DNA of 64,000 bases from Pseudoflavonifractor intestinihominis (GCF_040096055.1 NZ_JBBMFK010000001.1:124001-188000), one strand, 5' to 3'. Positions 33,577 to 41,877 are shown, counted from the first letter of the stretch. The notes: generated by a model not told the origin, from the letters alone. Translations and numbers: made by a program.

Positions 33577-33951
33577 ATGAAAAAGATGTTGAATAAGAGC
33601 AGGATTCTCCCACTGGCCGCCGCCGTGCTGGCTGTGGTGACCGCCATTGTCTACGCCGGCGCCAAGGCCCGGGAAAACGCGCCCGCCATTATTATTCTGC
33701 TGGCTGCCGCCGCTGTGCTGGAGCTGGTGGCCGTGGCAGTCCGGAAGGCTTCCTTCCTGGAGTACCTCCCCTTTGTCTGCGCCCTGGCCGGGCTGGCCGT
33801 GTTTATCGACCTGGCTTTTGACGAAATCGGCGACATCCTCTCCAAAATCAACATGGACGGCCTGAGCGCCTCCTGGATTGCCAGCGCCGTGCTGCTGGTG
33901 GTCACCGTCATCGCCGCTGCCCTGGCCACTGTGTGGCCCGCCAAGGACTGA
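33577..33951 (+). CDS. Small four-helix membrane protein in the GH3 operon
   Basis: 124 residues with four hydrophobic segments (about 10-28, 36-55, 63-80 and 99-119) and little else; no motif recognised. It starts nine bases after the GH3 stop, with AAGGAGGCG upstream at slightly long spacing, and ends 13 bases before the esterase start. Position between two membrane-tethered carbohydrate enzymes suggests a structural or assembly role, which is inference only. Confidence 0.8.
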   Translation: MKKMLNKSRILPLAAAVLAVVTAIVYAGAKARENAPAIIILLAAAAVLELVAVAVRKASFLEYLPFVCALAGLAVFIDLAFDEIGDILSKINMDGLSASWIASAVLLVVTVIAAALATVWPAKD

Positions 33952-33964
33952 GGGGGCACCAGCC

Positions 33965-35251
33965 TTGCATACGCCTGAAGGAAAAAAGAAAGCCATTGGG
34001 GCAGAGGGCATCTGCCTGCTGGCCATAGTTCTCATCGCCCTGGTGGCGGTGGTGGATGTGGTGCGCTACGCCCTGCTGGCCAGCGCCCTGCCCCTGATCA
34101 ACCTGTGCCTGTTTGAGGTGCTCTTCCTGCTTGTGTGCCTGCTGGCCTGGCAGAGCCGCCTGCCCGCCCTGCTGCTGGCGGTGGCCGTGCCGGGGCTGAT
34201 GCTGGGCATCACCACCAACTACCTGGAGACCACCCTCTTCAACCTGGGCTTCTTCGTCCAGGCAGGTGTGGCCCTGATTGCCGCCGTTGCCGGCACCGTG
34301 TTCCAGCTCCGCCACAAGACCCCGCCCCGCCGGCCCAGAATCTGGACCGTGGTGGTGCTGGCGGTGGTGCTGGTGGGCGGCCTGGCCTTCTGGCAGGGCA
34401 GCGCGGCGTCCAGCCGGGCGGTACAGACCGCCGGACGGGCCATCTGGGCGGTGCCCGACCGGTTCTCCCAGCCCTGTGAGCAGGGAGGGACGGTGGAGGA
34501 GCTGACCTACCAGACCAAGGCCTACGCCACTGACCAGCGGGAGGTGGAAAAGACGGCCTATGTCTATCTGCCCGCCGGGTACGACCCGGATACCCAGTAC
34601 AATATCCTCTACCTGCTCCACGGCACCGGCGACACCGAGCGGGCCTGGCTGGTGGAGCACAGCGAGAACAAGGACATGGTGGACCAGCTCATCGCCCAGG
34701 GGGTGATCGAGCCCCTCATCATCGTCACCCCCACCTTCTATGTGGAGGACGACTGCGCCGGCGACCTGGACCAGCTGACCTACTCCTTTGCCCAGGAGCT
34801 GCGCAACGACCTGATGCCCGCCGTGGAGAGCCGCTATTCCACCTACGCCGCTACCTGCGACGAGCAGGGCTTTGCCGAGAGCCGGGACCACCGGGCCTTT
34901 GCCGGGCTGTCCCGTGGGGCAGTGACCACCTATCACTCGGTGCTCTGCGGCAGCCTGGACTACTTCTCCTGGTTCGGCACCTTCAGCGGCAGCCGCACCA
35001 GCGCCGACTACTTCCGGGAGACCATCCAGTCCGAGGCCTTTGGTGACTACCCCATCCACTACCTGTATGTCTCCAGCGGCACCCTGGACTTCGCCCTGCC
35101 TGGACAGCTTCAGGACTACGCCGCCCTGCTGGAGCTGGAGCCCCGGCTGACCAGCGGCGTGAACACCAATTTTGACGTGTTCCCCATGCAGTCCCACTCC
35201 TGGGAGAGCTGGCACCTGGCCCTGTACAACTATTTACAAAAGATTTTTTGA
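33965..35251 (+). CDS. Membrane-anchored esterase (esterase D / feruloyl-esterase-like)
   Basis: 428 residues. Four to five N-terminal helices (about 12-145) precede an extracytoplasmic alpha/beta-hydrolase domain of the PF00756 type. That domain has 'YNILYLLHGTGDTERAWL', 'PLIIVTPTF', the nucleophile Ser in 'FAGLSRGAVTTYH' (G-x-S-x-G) and the catalytic His in 'QSHSWESWH'. Such domains remove feruloyl or acetyl groups from plant polysaccharides or act on other esters. Start TTG 33965 follows GAGGGGGC by seven bases. It is the third gene of the putative LytTR-controlled operon, so deacylation plus GH3 trimming of a side-chained glycan is plausible. Confidence 0.85.
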   Translation: MHTPEGKKKAIGAEGICLLAIVLIALVAVVDVVRYALLASALPLINLCLFEVLFLLVCLLAWQSRLPALLLAVAVPGLMLGITTNYLETTLFNLGFFVQAGVALIAAVAGTVFQLRHKTPPRRPRIWTVVVLAVVLVGGLAFWQGSAASSRAVQTAGRAIWAVPDRFSQPCEQGGTVEELTYQTKAYATDQREVEKTAYVYLPAGYDPDTQYNILYLLHGTGDTERAWLVEHSENKDMVDQLIAQGVIEPLIIVTPTFYVEDDCAGDLDQLTYSFAQELRNDLMPAVESRYSTYAATCDEQGFAESRDHRAFAGLSRGAVTTYHSVLCGSLDYFSWFGTFSGSRTSADYFRETIQSEAFGDYPIHYLYVSSGTLDFALPGQLQDYAALLELEPRLTSGVNTNFDVFPMQSHSWESWHLALYNYLQKIF

Positions 35252-35295
35252 AAAAAGCGGACCCCGGCCTGCCGAAAGGCAGGCCGGGGTCCGCT
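35251..35295. terminator. Terminator between esterase and NuoE-like genes
   Basis: An 18-bp stem (arms 35256-35273 and 35278-35295) closes a GAAA tetraloop. On the minus strand it runs into six T's, so it is canonical for the NuoE-like gene; on the plus strand the T run is missing. Confidence 0.88.
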
Positions 35296-35299
35296 TCGC

Positions 35300-35755
35300 T
35301 CATTTCTTCTCGATGAGGGCCCGGAGGGCGTCCGGGGTCATGCCGGTGTGGACAACGCCGTCCCACCGGACGCAGGGACCCTTGCCGCAGTTTTTCATGC
35401 AGCCGCCGGTCTGGAGCCGGAAGCCCGCCGGAGCCACGCCGCCGGGCTCCACGCCGTACTCTCTGGACAGAAAGTCCAGCAGCTCCCGCCGCCGCCCGCA
35501 GGAGGGGCCCTGGCACACGGTCAGACTGTGCCGCACCGCCTCGGTCTTGATGGAGGGGTAGCGCCTGAGCACAGCCGGGAGAAAGGTCTCCCGGAAGCCC
35601 AGGACGCGGGCGATCTCGTCCAGGGCGTGCTGGGGGATGACGCCGCCGTACAGTTCCTGGGTCTCCCGCAGCAGCGCCACCAGCTCATTCTGGTCGCTGG
35701 CCGCGCCCCGGCCCTGATAAAAGGAGAGAATCTGGGCGAATTCTTCCTGAATCAT
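35300..35755 (-). CDS. NuoE/HymA-like [2Fe-2S] thioredoxin-fold protein
   Basis: A 151-residue homologue of the 24-kDa subunit of NADH dehydrogenases and electron-bifurcating hydrogenases. A helical N-terminus ('LYGGVIPQHALDEIARVLGF') is followed by the thioredoxin-like domain with the four cluster ligands in C-x4-C ('VCQGPSC') and C-x3-C ('GGCMKNC'). No NuoF or NuoG partner lies nearby, so it either serves an enzyme encoded elsewhere or is a free electron-transfer protein. ATG 35755 follows AAGGAGG. Confidence 0.9.
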   Translation of the reverse strand: MIQEEFAQILSFYQGRGAASDQNELVALLRETQELYGGVIPQHALDEIARVLGFRETFLPAVLRRYPSIKTEAVRHSLTVCQGPSCGRRRELLDFLSREYGVEPGGVAPAGFRLQTGGCMKNCGKGPCVRWDGVVHTGMTPDALRALIEKK

Positions 35756-35827
35756 AAAAATGCCTCCTTAAAAAGATACGGCCTGCGCCGTGTCTCACCC
35801 CGGAGCGGACCGCGCCGGGGCCTGGAC

Positions 35828-35856
35828 ATTATATCAGGAATTCTGCCGCCGGACAA
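35828..35856 (-). promoter_or_regulatory. Sigma-A promoter of the NuoE-like gene
   Basis: Minus strand: TTGTCC (35856-35851), 17-base spacer, TATAAT (35833-35828). Confidence 0.7.
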
Positions 35857-35910
35857 TCCGAAACCGCCTGGAATACCGTGGAATCCCCTTTCCGGCCGGC
35901 CCAAAAGGGA

Positions 35911-35944
35911 CAAGCCGCTGTTTTCGGAGGAAAACAGCGGCTTG
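35911..35944 (-). terminator. Terminator of the HMG-CoA lyase operon
   Basis: CAAGCCGCTGTTTTC (35911-35925) pairs with GAAAACAGCGGCTTG (35930-35944) over four bases. It lies about 30 bp past the lyase stop on the minus strand, with only a weak T run. Confidence 0.7.
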
Positions 35945-35972
35945 CAGCCCTTCCCGGTATGGATTTCGGGGC

Positions 35973-36875
35973 TCAGCAGCAGGGGTTCTGAGCGATATGG
36001 ATGTGGTGGCTGCTGTAATTGCCGGGCACGGCGGCGTGGAAGGACTTGGCCAGGGCCAGCAGGCGGTCGAAGTCGATGCCGGTGTCGTAGCCCATCAGGT
36101 GGAGCATGTACACCAGATCCTCGGTGGCGGTGTTGCCCGAGGCGCCGGGGGCAAAGGGGCAGCCCCCCAGGCCGCCCAGGGTGGACTGTACGCCGCCGGC
36201 GCCGCACTCGATGGCGGCCAGGGTGTTGACCATGCCCATGTTCCGAGTGTCGTGGATATGGACCTGGAAGGCGCTGTCGGGGAAGGCGGCCTTCACCGCC
36301 GTCAGGGAGCCGCGGACCTGGGCCGGGTCGGCCACGCCGATGGTGTCGCACAGGCAGAAGGTCCGGACGCCCAGCTGGTGGACCTGGCCCACAAAGTCCA
36401 GCAGGGCCTGCCGGGCGGGCCGGCCCTCAAAGGGGCAGCCGAAGGCGGTGGCCACGTCCACGCACACCTCCAGCTCGGGCAGGCTGTCCCGGATGCGGGA
36501 GAGCTCCTCCAGGGACTGGGCCCGGGTGCGGTTGATGTTGGCCTTGTTGTGGCTCTCGCTGAGGGAGATGACGTTGGCCACCTTCTTCATGCCCAGCCGC
36601 TGGGCGGTCTGGGCCCCCCGCAGGTTGGGCACCAGGGCGAACAGATCGGCCTGGGGATAGCGCTCCAGGCAGGTGCGGGCCACCTCCTCGGCGTCCTGCA
36701 TCTGGGGGATGGCCTTGGGGCTGACAAAGGAGGTGATCTGTAGGTGGGACACCCCGGCCTGGATCAGGCCGTCGATGAGGGCCAGCTTCTCCCGGACGGG
36801 CAGATAGTCCTTCAGGTTCTGGAGGCCGTCCCGGGGGCCCACCTCCACCAGCCGGATTTTTCTGGACTCAGCCAT
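35973..36875 (-). CDS. Hydroxymethylglutaryl-CoA lyase family protein
   Basis: A 300-residue TIM-barrel enzyme of the HMG-CoA lyase/DRE-TIM family: 'IRLVEVGPRDGLQN' (catalytic Arg-Asp), 'FVSPKAIPQMQD', the metal pair in 'VHIHDTRNMG', and the catalytic Cys loop 'GGLGGCPFAPGASGN'. These enzymes split 3-hydroxy-3-methylacyl-CoA into acetyl-CoA plus a ketoacid or acetoacetate; relatives act on citramalyl-CoA. In this operon, with a PrpF isomerase and an aconitase-type dehydratase, a branched dicarboxylate pathway is likelier than leucine breakdown. ATG 36873-36875 follows AGGAGGTG and overlaps the prpF-like gene by eight bases. Confidence 0.9.
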   Translation of the reverse strand: MAESRKIRLVEVGPRDGLQNLKDYLPVREKLALIDGLIQAGVSHLQITSFVSPKAIPQMQDAEEVARTCLERYPQADLFALVPNLRGAQTAQRLGMKKVANVISLSESHNKANINRTRAQSLEELSRIRDSLPELEVCVDVATAFGCPFEGRPARQALLDFVGQVHQLGVRTFCLCDTIGVADPAQVRGSLTAVKAAFPDSAFQVHIHDTRNMGMVNTLAAIECGAGGVQSTLGGLGGCPFAPGASGNTATEDLVYMLHLMGYDTGIDFDRLLALAKSFHAAVPGNYSSHHIHIAQNPCC

Positions 36876-38028
36876 GGAACACCTCCTTCCGGACATAGAC
36901 CTGTCCCTCCATAATCATGCGGGCGGTGCGGTACACGCCCAGCTTCTTGATCTCGGTGCGGCCGGGCGCGCTGTCCGCCAGGGCCTCGATGGGGATGATG
37001 CCCGAGGGGTGGCCGATGCGGAGCACGCCGTCCGCCTTGGCCTTGTCGCTGAGCAGATCCCACACCACGCTGCCCTGTACCCGGGCCACCGCGCCGGTGG
37101 CCACGGTGCCGGTGACCGGGTAGGCCTTGTGCATCTTGAGCATAAAAGTGAGCCGGGATACCACGTCCACCTGGTCGGCCGCCACCTCCACGCCGTTGAA
37201 GCAGGTGTGGGCGGCGGGGGCGCTCACCATGGCGAAGAAGGGCTGATAGGGAGTGAGCCGCCTGGCGTCCTCCCACCGCTCCACCAGGCCGATCTTCTGG
37301 CAGACCTTGCCCCGGATCTCCTCAATGCGGTCCATGAGGGCCTGGTCGCCGTCGATCTGGGCCGGGGTCTCGGTGCCGGTGAGGCCCAGCTCCTCGGCCC
37401 GGATGAACACCACCACGTTGCCCGCGTCCACCACGGACACGCAGTAGTCCCTGCCGCCGGCCTGGATCACGTCCCTGGGGCTGCCGGTGGGCAGCAGGCG
37501 GCCGGTGATGCCGCCCACCACGTCCGACCAGTCCAGGGTGATGCGGGCGCCGGTGCCGGGTACGCCGTCAATGGCGAAGTCCCCCTCCACCGCCGCCTTG
37601 CCGCCCCTGACGGGGACCTGGGCGGTGAGGATGCGGCCGGTGTTGGTCAGGTGGATGCGCACCGTGGTCACCGGCTCCACCGCCTCCACCAGGCCCATGT
37701 CAATGGCAAAGGGGCCCACGGCGGAGGAGATGTTGCCGCAGTTGCCGCCGTAGTCCACAAAGGGGTCGGTGATGCTCACCTGGCCGAAGGTGTAGTCCAC
37801 GTCGGCGCCCTCCTTGGTGGCCGGGCCGATGATGGCCAGCTTGCTGGTGAGGGTGTCCGCGCCGCCCAGGCCGTCGATCTGCCGCAGGTCGGGGCTGCCG
37901 TAGATGGCCAGAATGGCCTTGTCCCGCAGGACGGGGTCGGCGGGCAGCTCGTTCTTCATGATAAAAATGCCCTTGCTGGTGCCGCCGCGGACAATGGCGC
38001 AGCACAGGGCCTCCATTTCAGGGTGCAT
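36868..38028 (-). CDS. PrpF-family isomerase (methylitaconate/aconitate-type)
   Basis: 386 residues of the PrpF/diaminopimelate-epimerase-like fold. The N-terminal 'CCAIVRGGTSKGIFIMKNEL' and the active-site region 'VDYGGNCGNISSAVGPFAI' are diagnostic. PrpF proteins move double bonds or isomerise aconitate, methylitaconate or oxalomesaconate. The neighbouring LeuC/LeuD-type dehydratase recalls the nicotinate-fermentation set (methylitaconate isomerase plus dimethylmaleate hydratase), but the other genes of that pathway are not in the window. ATG 38028 follows GGAGGTAAC. Confidence 0.88.
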   Translation of the reverse strand: MHPEMEALCCAIVRGGTSKGIFIMKNELPADPVLRDKAILAIYGSPDLRQIDGLGGADTLTSKLAIIGPATKEGADVDYTFGQVSITDPFVDYGGNCGNISSAVGPFAIDMGLVEAVEPVTTVRIHLTNTGRILTAQVPVRGGKAAVEGDFAIDGVPGTGARITLDWSDVVGGITGRLLPTGSPRDVIQAGGRDYCVSVVDAGNVVVFIRAEELGLTGTETPAQIDGDQALMDRIEEIRGKVCQKIGLVERWEDARRLTPYQPFFAMVSAPAAHTCFNGVEVAADQVDVVSRLTFMLKMHKAYPVTGTVATGAVARVQGSVVWDLLSDKAKADGVLRIGHPSGIIPIEALADSAPGRTEIKKLGVYRTARMIMEGQVYVRKEVFHG

Positions 38029-38040
38029 AACGTTACCTCC

Positions 38041-38538
38041 TTATGATGTCTTGATGCGTCCCTTCAGGTACTCCACCAGCCCGCCCCGGGCCACCAGGTC
38101 CATGATATGGCTGGGGATGGGGTCACAGGGCAGCTCCCGGCCGGTGGTCAGGTTGTGGATGACGCCGTTCTGGTAGTCGATCTCCAGCTTATCGCCCTCG
38201 GAGATCTTGTCGGTCTCAGGGCACTCGATGGCCAGAATGCCCAGATTGATGCAGTTGCGGTAGAAGATACGGGCGTAGGACTGGGCCACAATGGTCTTGA
38301 TGCCCAGGGCACGGAGGGTGAGGGGGGCGGTCTCCCGGCTGGAGCCGGAGCCCAGGTTCTTCTCGGCCACAAAGAGGTCGCCCGGCTTGCAGCGGGCGGC
38401 AAAGGTGTCTTCCACAGGGCTCATGGCGTACCGGGCCGCCTCCTCGATGGACAGCTCCATGTAGGCCGGGGGAGAGATGATGTCGGTATTGATGTTGTCG
38501 CCGTATTTCAGGGCGGTGCCGTAAATCAGATGTGACAT
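38041..38538 (-). CDS. LeuD-like dehydratase small subunit
   Basis: A 165-residue aconitase-swivel protein: 'GDNINTDIISPPAYMEL', 'FVAEKNLGSGSSRETAPLTL' (substrate loop) and 'RIFYRNCINLGILAIECPE'. The small subunits of isopropylmalate isomerase, homoaconitase and dimethylmalate dehydratase look alike, so the substrate is set by context. Complete; AAGGAGG precedes ATG 38538. Its partner LeuC lies directly upstream and is damaged (see next gene). Confidence 0.92.
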   Translation of the reverse strand: MSHLIYGTALKYGDNINTDIISPPAYMELSIEEAARYAMSPVEDTFAARCKPGDLFVAEKNLGSGSSRETAPLTLRALGIKTIVAQSYARIFYRNCINLGILAIECPETDKISEGDKLEIDYQNGVIHNLTTGRELPCDPIPSHIMDLVARGGLVEYLKGRIKTS

Positions 38539-38555
38539 AAGGGGCCTCCTTTCCG

Positions 38556-39608
38556 TTAACAGATATCCCGGGGGTCAGTGAGCCGTCCGGTGAGGGCGGA
38601 GGCGGCCACCGTGATCTCCCGGGAGGCGGGAGACACCAGCAGGCGGATGCCCTTGGCAATCTTTCTGCCCCGGAGGAGGCTGGCCGCCTGGGCCAGGTCG
38701 TGATACCGTCCGCCGGTGCAGGAGCCCAGATAGGCCTGATGGATGGCAACATCGGTCACCTGGCGGACCGGGGCCACGTTGTCCACCTCGTGGGGGCAGG
38801 CGCACAGGGGCTCCAGGGCGCTGGCGTCAAAGTGCAGGTCCTGACAGTACACCGCGTCCGGGTCGCTCTCGCAGGGCCAGCCGCCGTCCACGCCCAGCTC
38901 CCGCAGATAGGCCTGGGTAATGCTGTCATAGGGGATGAGGCCGTTCTTGGCGCCCGCCTCCACCGCCATGTTGGCCACGCACAGCCGCTCGTCCATGATC
39001 ATGGACCGGAAGGTGGAGCCGCAGAACTCCATGGCCTTGTAGGTGGCGCCGTTGTGGCCCACGGTGCCGATGGCCCGCAGGGCCACGTCCTTGGCCATGA
39101 CCCCGGGCTGGAGGGCGCCGTCAAACCGCAGGCGGATGGTCTGGGGCACCTTGAGCCAGATCTCGCCGGTGGCCAGCACACCCAGCATCTCGGTGGAGCC
39201 GATGCCGGTGGCGAAGGCCCCCAGGGCGCCGTAGGTACAGGTGTGGGAGTCGGTGCCCACCACCACCTCGCCGGGGGCCACCCGGCCCTTCTCCACCATC
39301 ACCTGGTGGCAGGGACCGGCGAACTCGTAGTAGTGCTCCACATGGTTCTCACAGGCCCACTCCCGGGTGAACTTGACAATCTCCGCCTGCTTGGCGTTGG
39401 CGGGGGGCGTGTAGTGGTCGGAGATAATGGTCACCCGGTCCGGGTTCCAGACCTTGGCGCCCAGCAGCTTCAGCTTCTCCGCAATCTCCACCCGGGGGCC
39501 CAGGATGTCGTCCATCATGGCCTTGTCCACCTTGGCCCAGACGATTTCACCCGCCTTGACCGACGACCGGCCGGAGGCCCGGGCCAGGATCTTTTCACTT
39601 ATGGTCAT
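38556..39608 (-). pseudogene. LeuC-like dehydratase large subunit with internal deletion of the CGPC cluster region
   Basis: 350 residues; the family usually has about 420. The N-terminal two thirds are normal ('VVVGTDSHTCTYGALGAFATG'; first cluster Cys in 'YLGSCTGGRYHDL'). Near the end 'LLVSPASREI' runs straight into 'TVAASALTGRLTDPR'. The roughly 70 residues that should stand between, including G-C-G-P-C with two of the three [4Fe-4S] ligands and the 'STTNRNFKGR' segment, are gone, with the frame kept. The enzyme should not hold its cluster. The Shine-Dalgarno GGAGGAA is followed by ATGTGA (a start-stop) and then the in-frame ATG 39608. Confidence 0.85.
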
Positions 39609-39637
39609 TCACATAAAATTTCCTCCTTGCTGCCCTA

Positions 39638-40453
39638 TCAGCCGTAGGGCGTGAAGTTATAGCCGCCGATGAAGGCGAAGAGCACCGCCATCATGACCGA
39701 GAAGATGGAGGTGAGGAACAGCTTGATAAAGAGCTTGTTGTGGTCCAGGGGGATGTTGTGGTCCTTCAGGTCGCCGGCCAGGGAGGCCATGATGAGGCCG
39801 CCGCCGGTGGAGGCGGGGCTGATACCGGCGCAGGAGGAGCCCACCGTCAGGGCGGACACCATCAGCATGGGCGGGATGGAGGCGGCCCCGGGGCCCAGGT
39901 TGGACAGGATGGCGGGCACGGTGGGGATCATGGTGGGCATGACCACGCCGGAGGTGGAGCTGAACCAGCTCATGACGCCGGAGGCCAGGGCGATGAGGGC
40001 GGGGGCGGTGCGGGGGATCATGATGCTGGCAAGGCCCCTGGCCAGCAGCTCAATGCCGCCGGCGGTGATGACCACGTTCATCAGCACGCCGATGCCGGTG
40101 ATCAGCAGGATGGTGTTCCAGGGGATGGACTGGACGCCCTCCCGGATGTCAGCCACCTTCAGGGCCACCAGGATGCAGGCCAGCAGGAAGCAGGTCAGGC
40201 CGATGTCGGTCTTGAACACCACCACGCACACCACCATGACCAGAATGGCCGCCAGGGTGAGCCACTGGTTGCGGTTGAACCTGGGGATGTCCTTCCAGCT
40301 CTTGCGGTCCGCGCTGCCCTTGACCCGCCAGCCCCGGTAGAGGATGAACAGCAGGACCGAGACAAAGAGGGTGCCCAGCAGGGTGTTGAGGAACAGAGGC
40401 AGGGCCACATTCTCGGTGTATCCCGCCTCGGCGGCCTTGGTGATGCAGTCCAT
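39638..40453 (-). pseudogene. Dicarboxylate transporter (MatC-like), N-terminus missing
   Basis: About 270 residues of a hydrophobic carrier: 'ENVALPLFLNTLLGTLFVSV', 'PWNTILLITGIGVLMNVVI', 'SWFSSTSGVVMPTMIPTVPA', 'SSCAGISPASTGGGLIMASL' and 'YNFTPYG' at the C-terminus. It resembles the C-terminal 60 % of MatC/DcuC-like dicarboxylate carriers. The N-terminal helices are absent. At about 40440-40455 the homology stops and, in the opposite direction, a beheaded msrA begins. The remaining sequence has no ribosome-binding site. As the first gene of the operon it would have imported the substrate of the dehydratase pathway. Confidence 0.75.
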
Positions 40454-41345
40454 CCCCGGCGTGATTGACGCCCAGAGCGGTTACGCCAACGGCACCGGTG
40501 AGGCCGACGCCAACTACCGGACGGTCTCCACCGGCGAGACCGGTTTCCGAGAGACGGTGCGGGTGGAGTACGACCCGGAGCAGGTCAGCCTGGATGCCCT
40601 GTTGCTGGCCTACTTCTACGTCATCGACCCCACGGTGCAGAACCAGCAGGGCAACGACAAGGGCAGCCAGTATCAGACCGGCGTCTACTACACCAATGAC
40701 AAGGCCAGAGAGACAGTGGAGCGCATCGCGGACATCGAGCGCAGCCGCAGCAAGGCGTTTTTTGTGGAGATCGGCCCGCTGGTGAACTTCTATCCGGCGG
40801 AGGAGTACCACCAGGACTATCTGGAGAAGAACCCCGGCGGCTACTGCCACATTCCCCGGGAGGAGATGCGGCTCTTCTCCCAGCTGCACATCGACCCCGG
40901 CGACTACCAGAAGCCGGCGGCGGAGGCCATCCGGGACAAGCTGACCGCCGAGCAGTACCGGGTCACCCAGGAGAGCGGCACCGAGCGGCCCTTTGCCAAC
41001 GAATTCTGGAATCAGTTTGAGAAGGGCATCTATGTGGACGTGGTCACCGGCGAGCCGCTGTTCTCCTCCACGGACAAGTTTGAGAGCGGCTGCGGCTGGC
41101 CCGCCTTTTCCAAGCCGATCGAAGCGCCCGCTCTGGTGGAGCTCCCGGACGACAGTCACGGCATGCACCGTACCGAGGTCCGCAGCCGGGCCGGGGACTC
41201 CCACCTGGGACACGTCTTTACCGGAGATCCCGAGTCCCCCAACGGCGTGCGCTACTGCATCAACAGTGCGGCCCTGCGGTTTGTCCCCTACGCCAAGATG
41301 GAGGCCGAGGGGTACGGCTATTTGCTCTATCTCTTTGACAATTGA
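40450..41345 (+). pseudogene. msrA/B: MsrA-MsrB fusion, MsrA catalytic N-terminus missing
   Basis: A methionine sulfoxide reductase A-B fusion. The recognisable part starts at 'SIPGVIDAQSGYANGTGEAD', where a full MsrA would have about 20 further residues including the catalytic G-G-C-F-W-G. The rest of MsrA ('YHQDYLEKNPGGYCHI') and the whole MsrB domain ('CGWPAFSKPI', 'RSRAGDSHLGHVF', catalytic Cys in 'VRYCINSAALRF') are intact to the TGA at 41343-41345. The frame stays open upstream to about 40344 but that stretch is transporter sequence. MsrA activity should be lost; MsrB could work only if translated from an internal start. Confidence 0.85.
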
Positions 41346-41460
41346 CACGGCGCAGCCGGAGCTGGTTTCCGGGAGGGTTCGGGTGCGCCTAATCGCGCGC
41401 ATACCCCGGTGCTTTTTATTGGACCGGGGCGCGCCCGCATCTGCCGGACGGGAAAACAGG

Positions 41461-41514
41461 AAAACACCCCGGCGCCTGCTTCAAGCATGGCGCTGGGGTG
41501 TTTTGCGTTCCAAG
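41461..41514 (+). terminator. Terminator downstream of msrAB
   Basis: AAAACACCCC (41461-41470) pairs with GGGGTGTTTT (about 41504-41513), with inner GGCGCC/TGGCGC pairing. The 276 bp between msrAB and the tRNA otherwise hold nothing I can identify. Confidence 0.75.
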
Positions 41515-41582
41515 CTGCGTATATTGTTCCGCTTAATTTGAATAGACCGCCGAAAAGGCAGAGTTCTGTCCGTGAAAATGAC

Positions 41583-41616
41583 AAAAGCCCTGAAACCTTA
41601 CGGCTTCAGGGCTTTG
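41583..41616 (-). terminator. Terminator of tRNA-Val
   Basis: On the minus strand AAAGCCCTGAA and its complement flank a nine-base loop, followed by CTTTTG, just beyond the tRNA 3' end. Confidence 0.75.
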
Positions 41617-41621
41617 TACTG

Positions 41622-41698
41622 TGGTGGACGATACAGGATTCGAACCTGTGACCTCCCGCACGTCAAGCGGATGCTCGTACCAGCTGAGCTAATCGTCC
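41622..41698 (-). tRNA. tRNA-Val(GAC)
   Basis: 77 nt with encoded CCA. The acceptor arms GGACGAT/ATCGTCC pair, the D-arm reads TAGCTCAGCTGGTA, the anticodon loop TTGACGT gives GAC, and the T-arm has GGTTCGAATCC. On the minus strand. Confidence 0.97.
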
Positions 41699-41712
41699 AA
41701 AGGGCAAAATCT

Positions 41713-41741
41713 ATTATATCCACGAAGGTGCCCTTTGTCAA
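41713..41741 (-). promoter_or_regulatory. Consensus promoter of tRNA-Val
   Basis: Minus strand: TTGACA (41741-41736), 17-base spacer, TATAAT (41718-41713), a perfect sigma-A promoter 15 bases from the tRNA 5' end. Confidence 0.93.
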
Positions 41742-41823
41742 CAGCTTTTTTAAAAAAGACTGAGAAAAAATAAAATCGCCTCTAAGGCGGCGGAGGGGGA
41801 GGGTATGCAGCAGGGGAAAATGC

Positions 41824-41832
41824 TGTTATACT
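41824..41832 (+). promoter_or_regulatory. Extended -10 promoter of the esterase gene
   Basis: TGTTATACT (41824-41832) is a TG-extended -10 without a clear -35, about 45 bases before the esterase start. Confidence 0.5.
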
Positions 41833-41877
41833 GAGGACAGTTCAGCGGCCGCCAGGGGCGGAAGGAGGAGCGATACC

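Noticed and set aside
30403..34035. A 1210-codon minus-strand open frame across the GH3 operon
   Set aside because: Shadow of the plus-strand genes; composition is dominated by Gly, Val and His, with no ribosome-binding site and no motifs.
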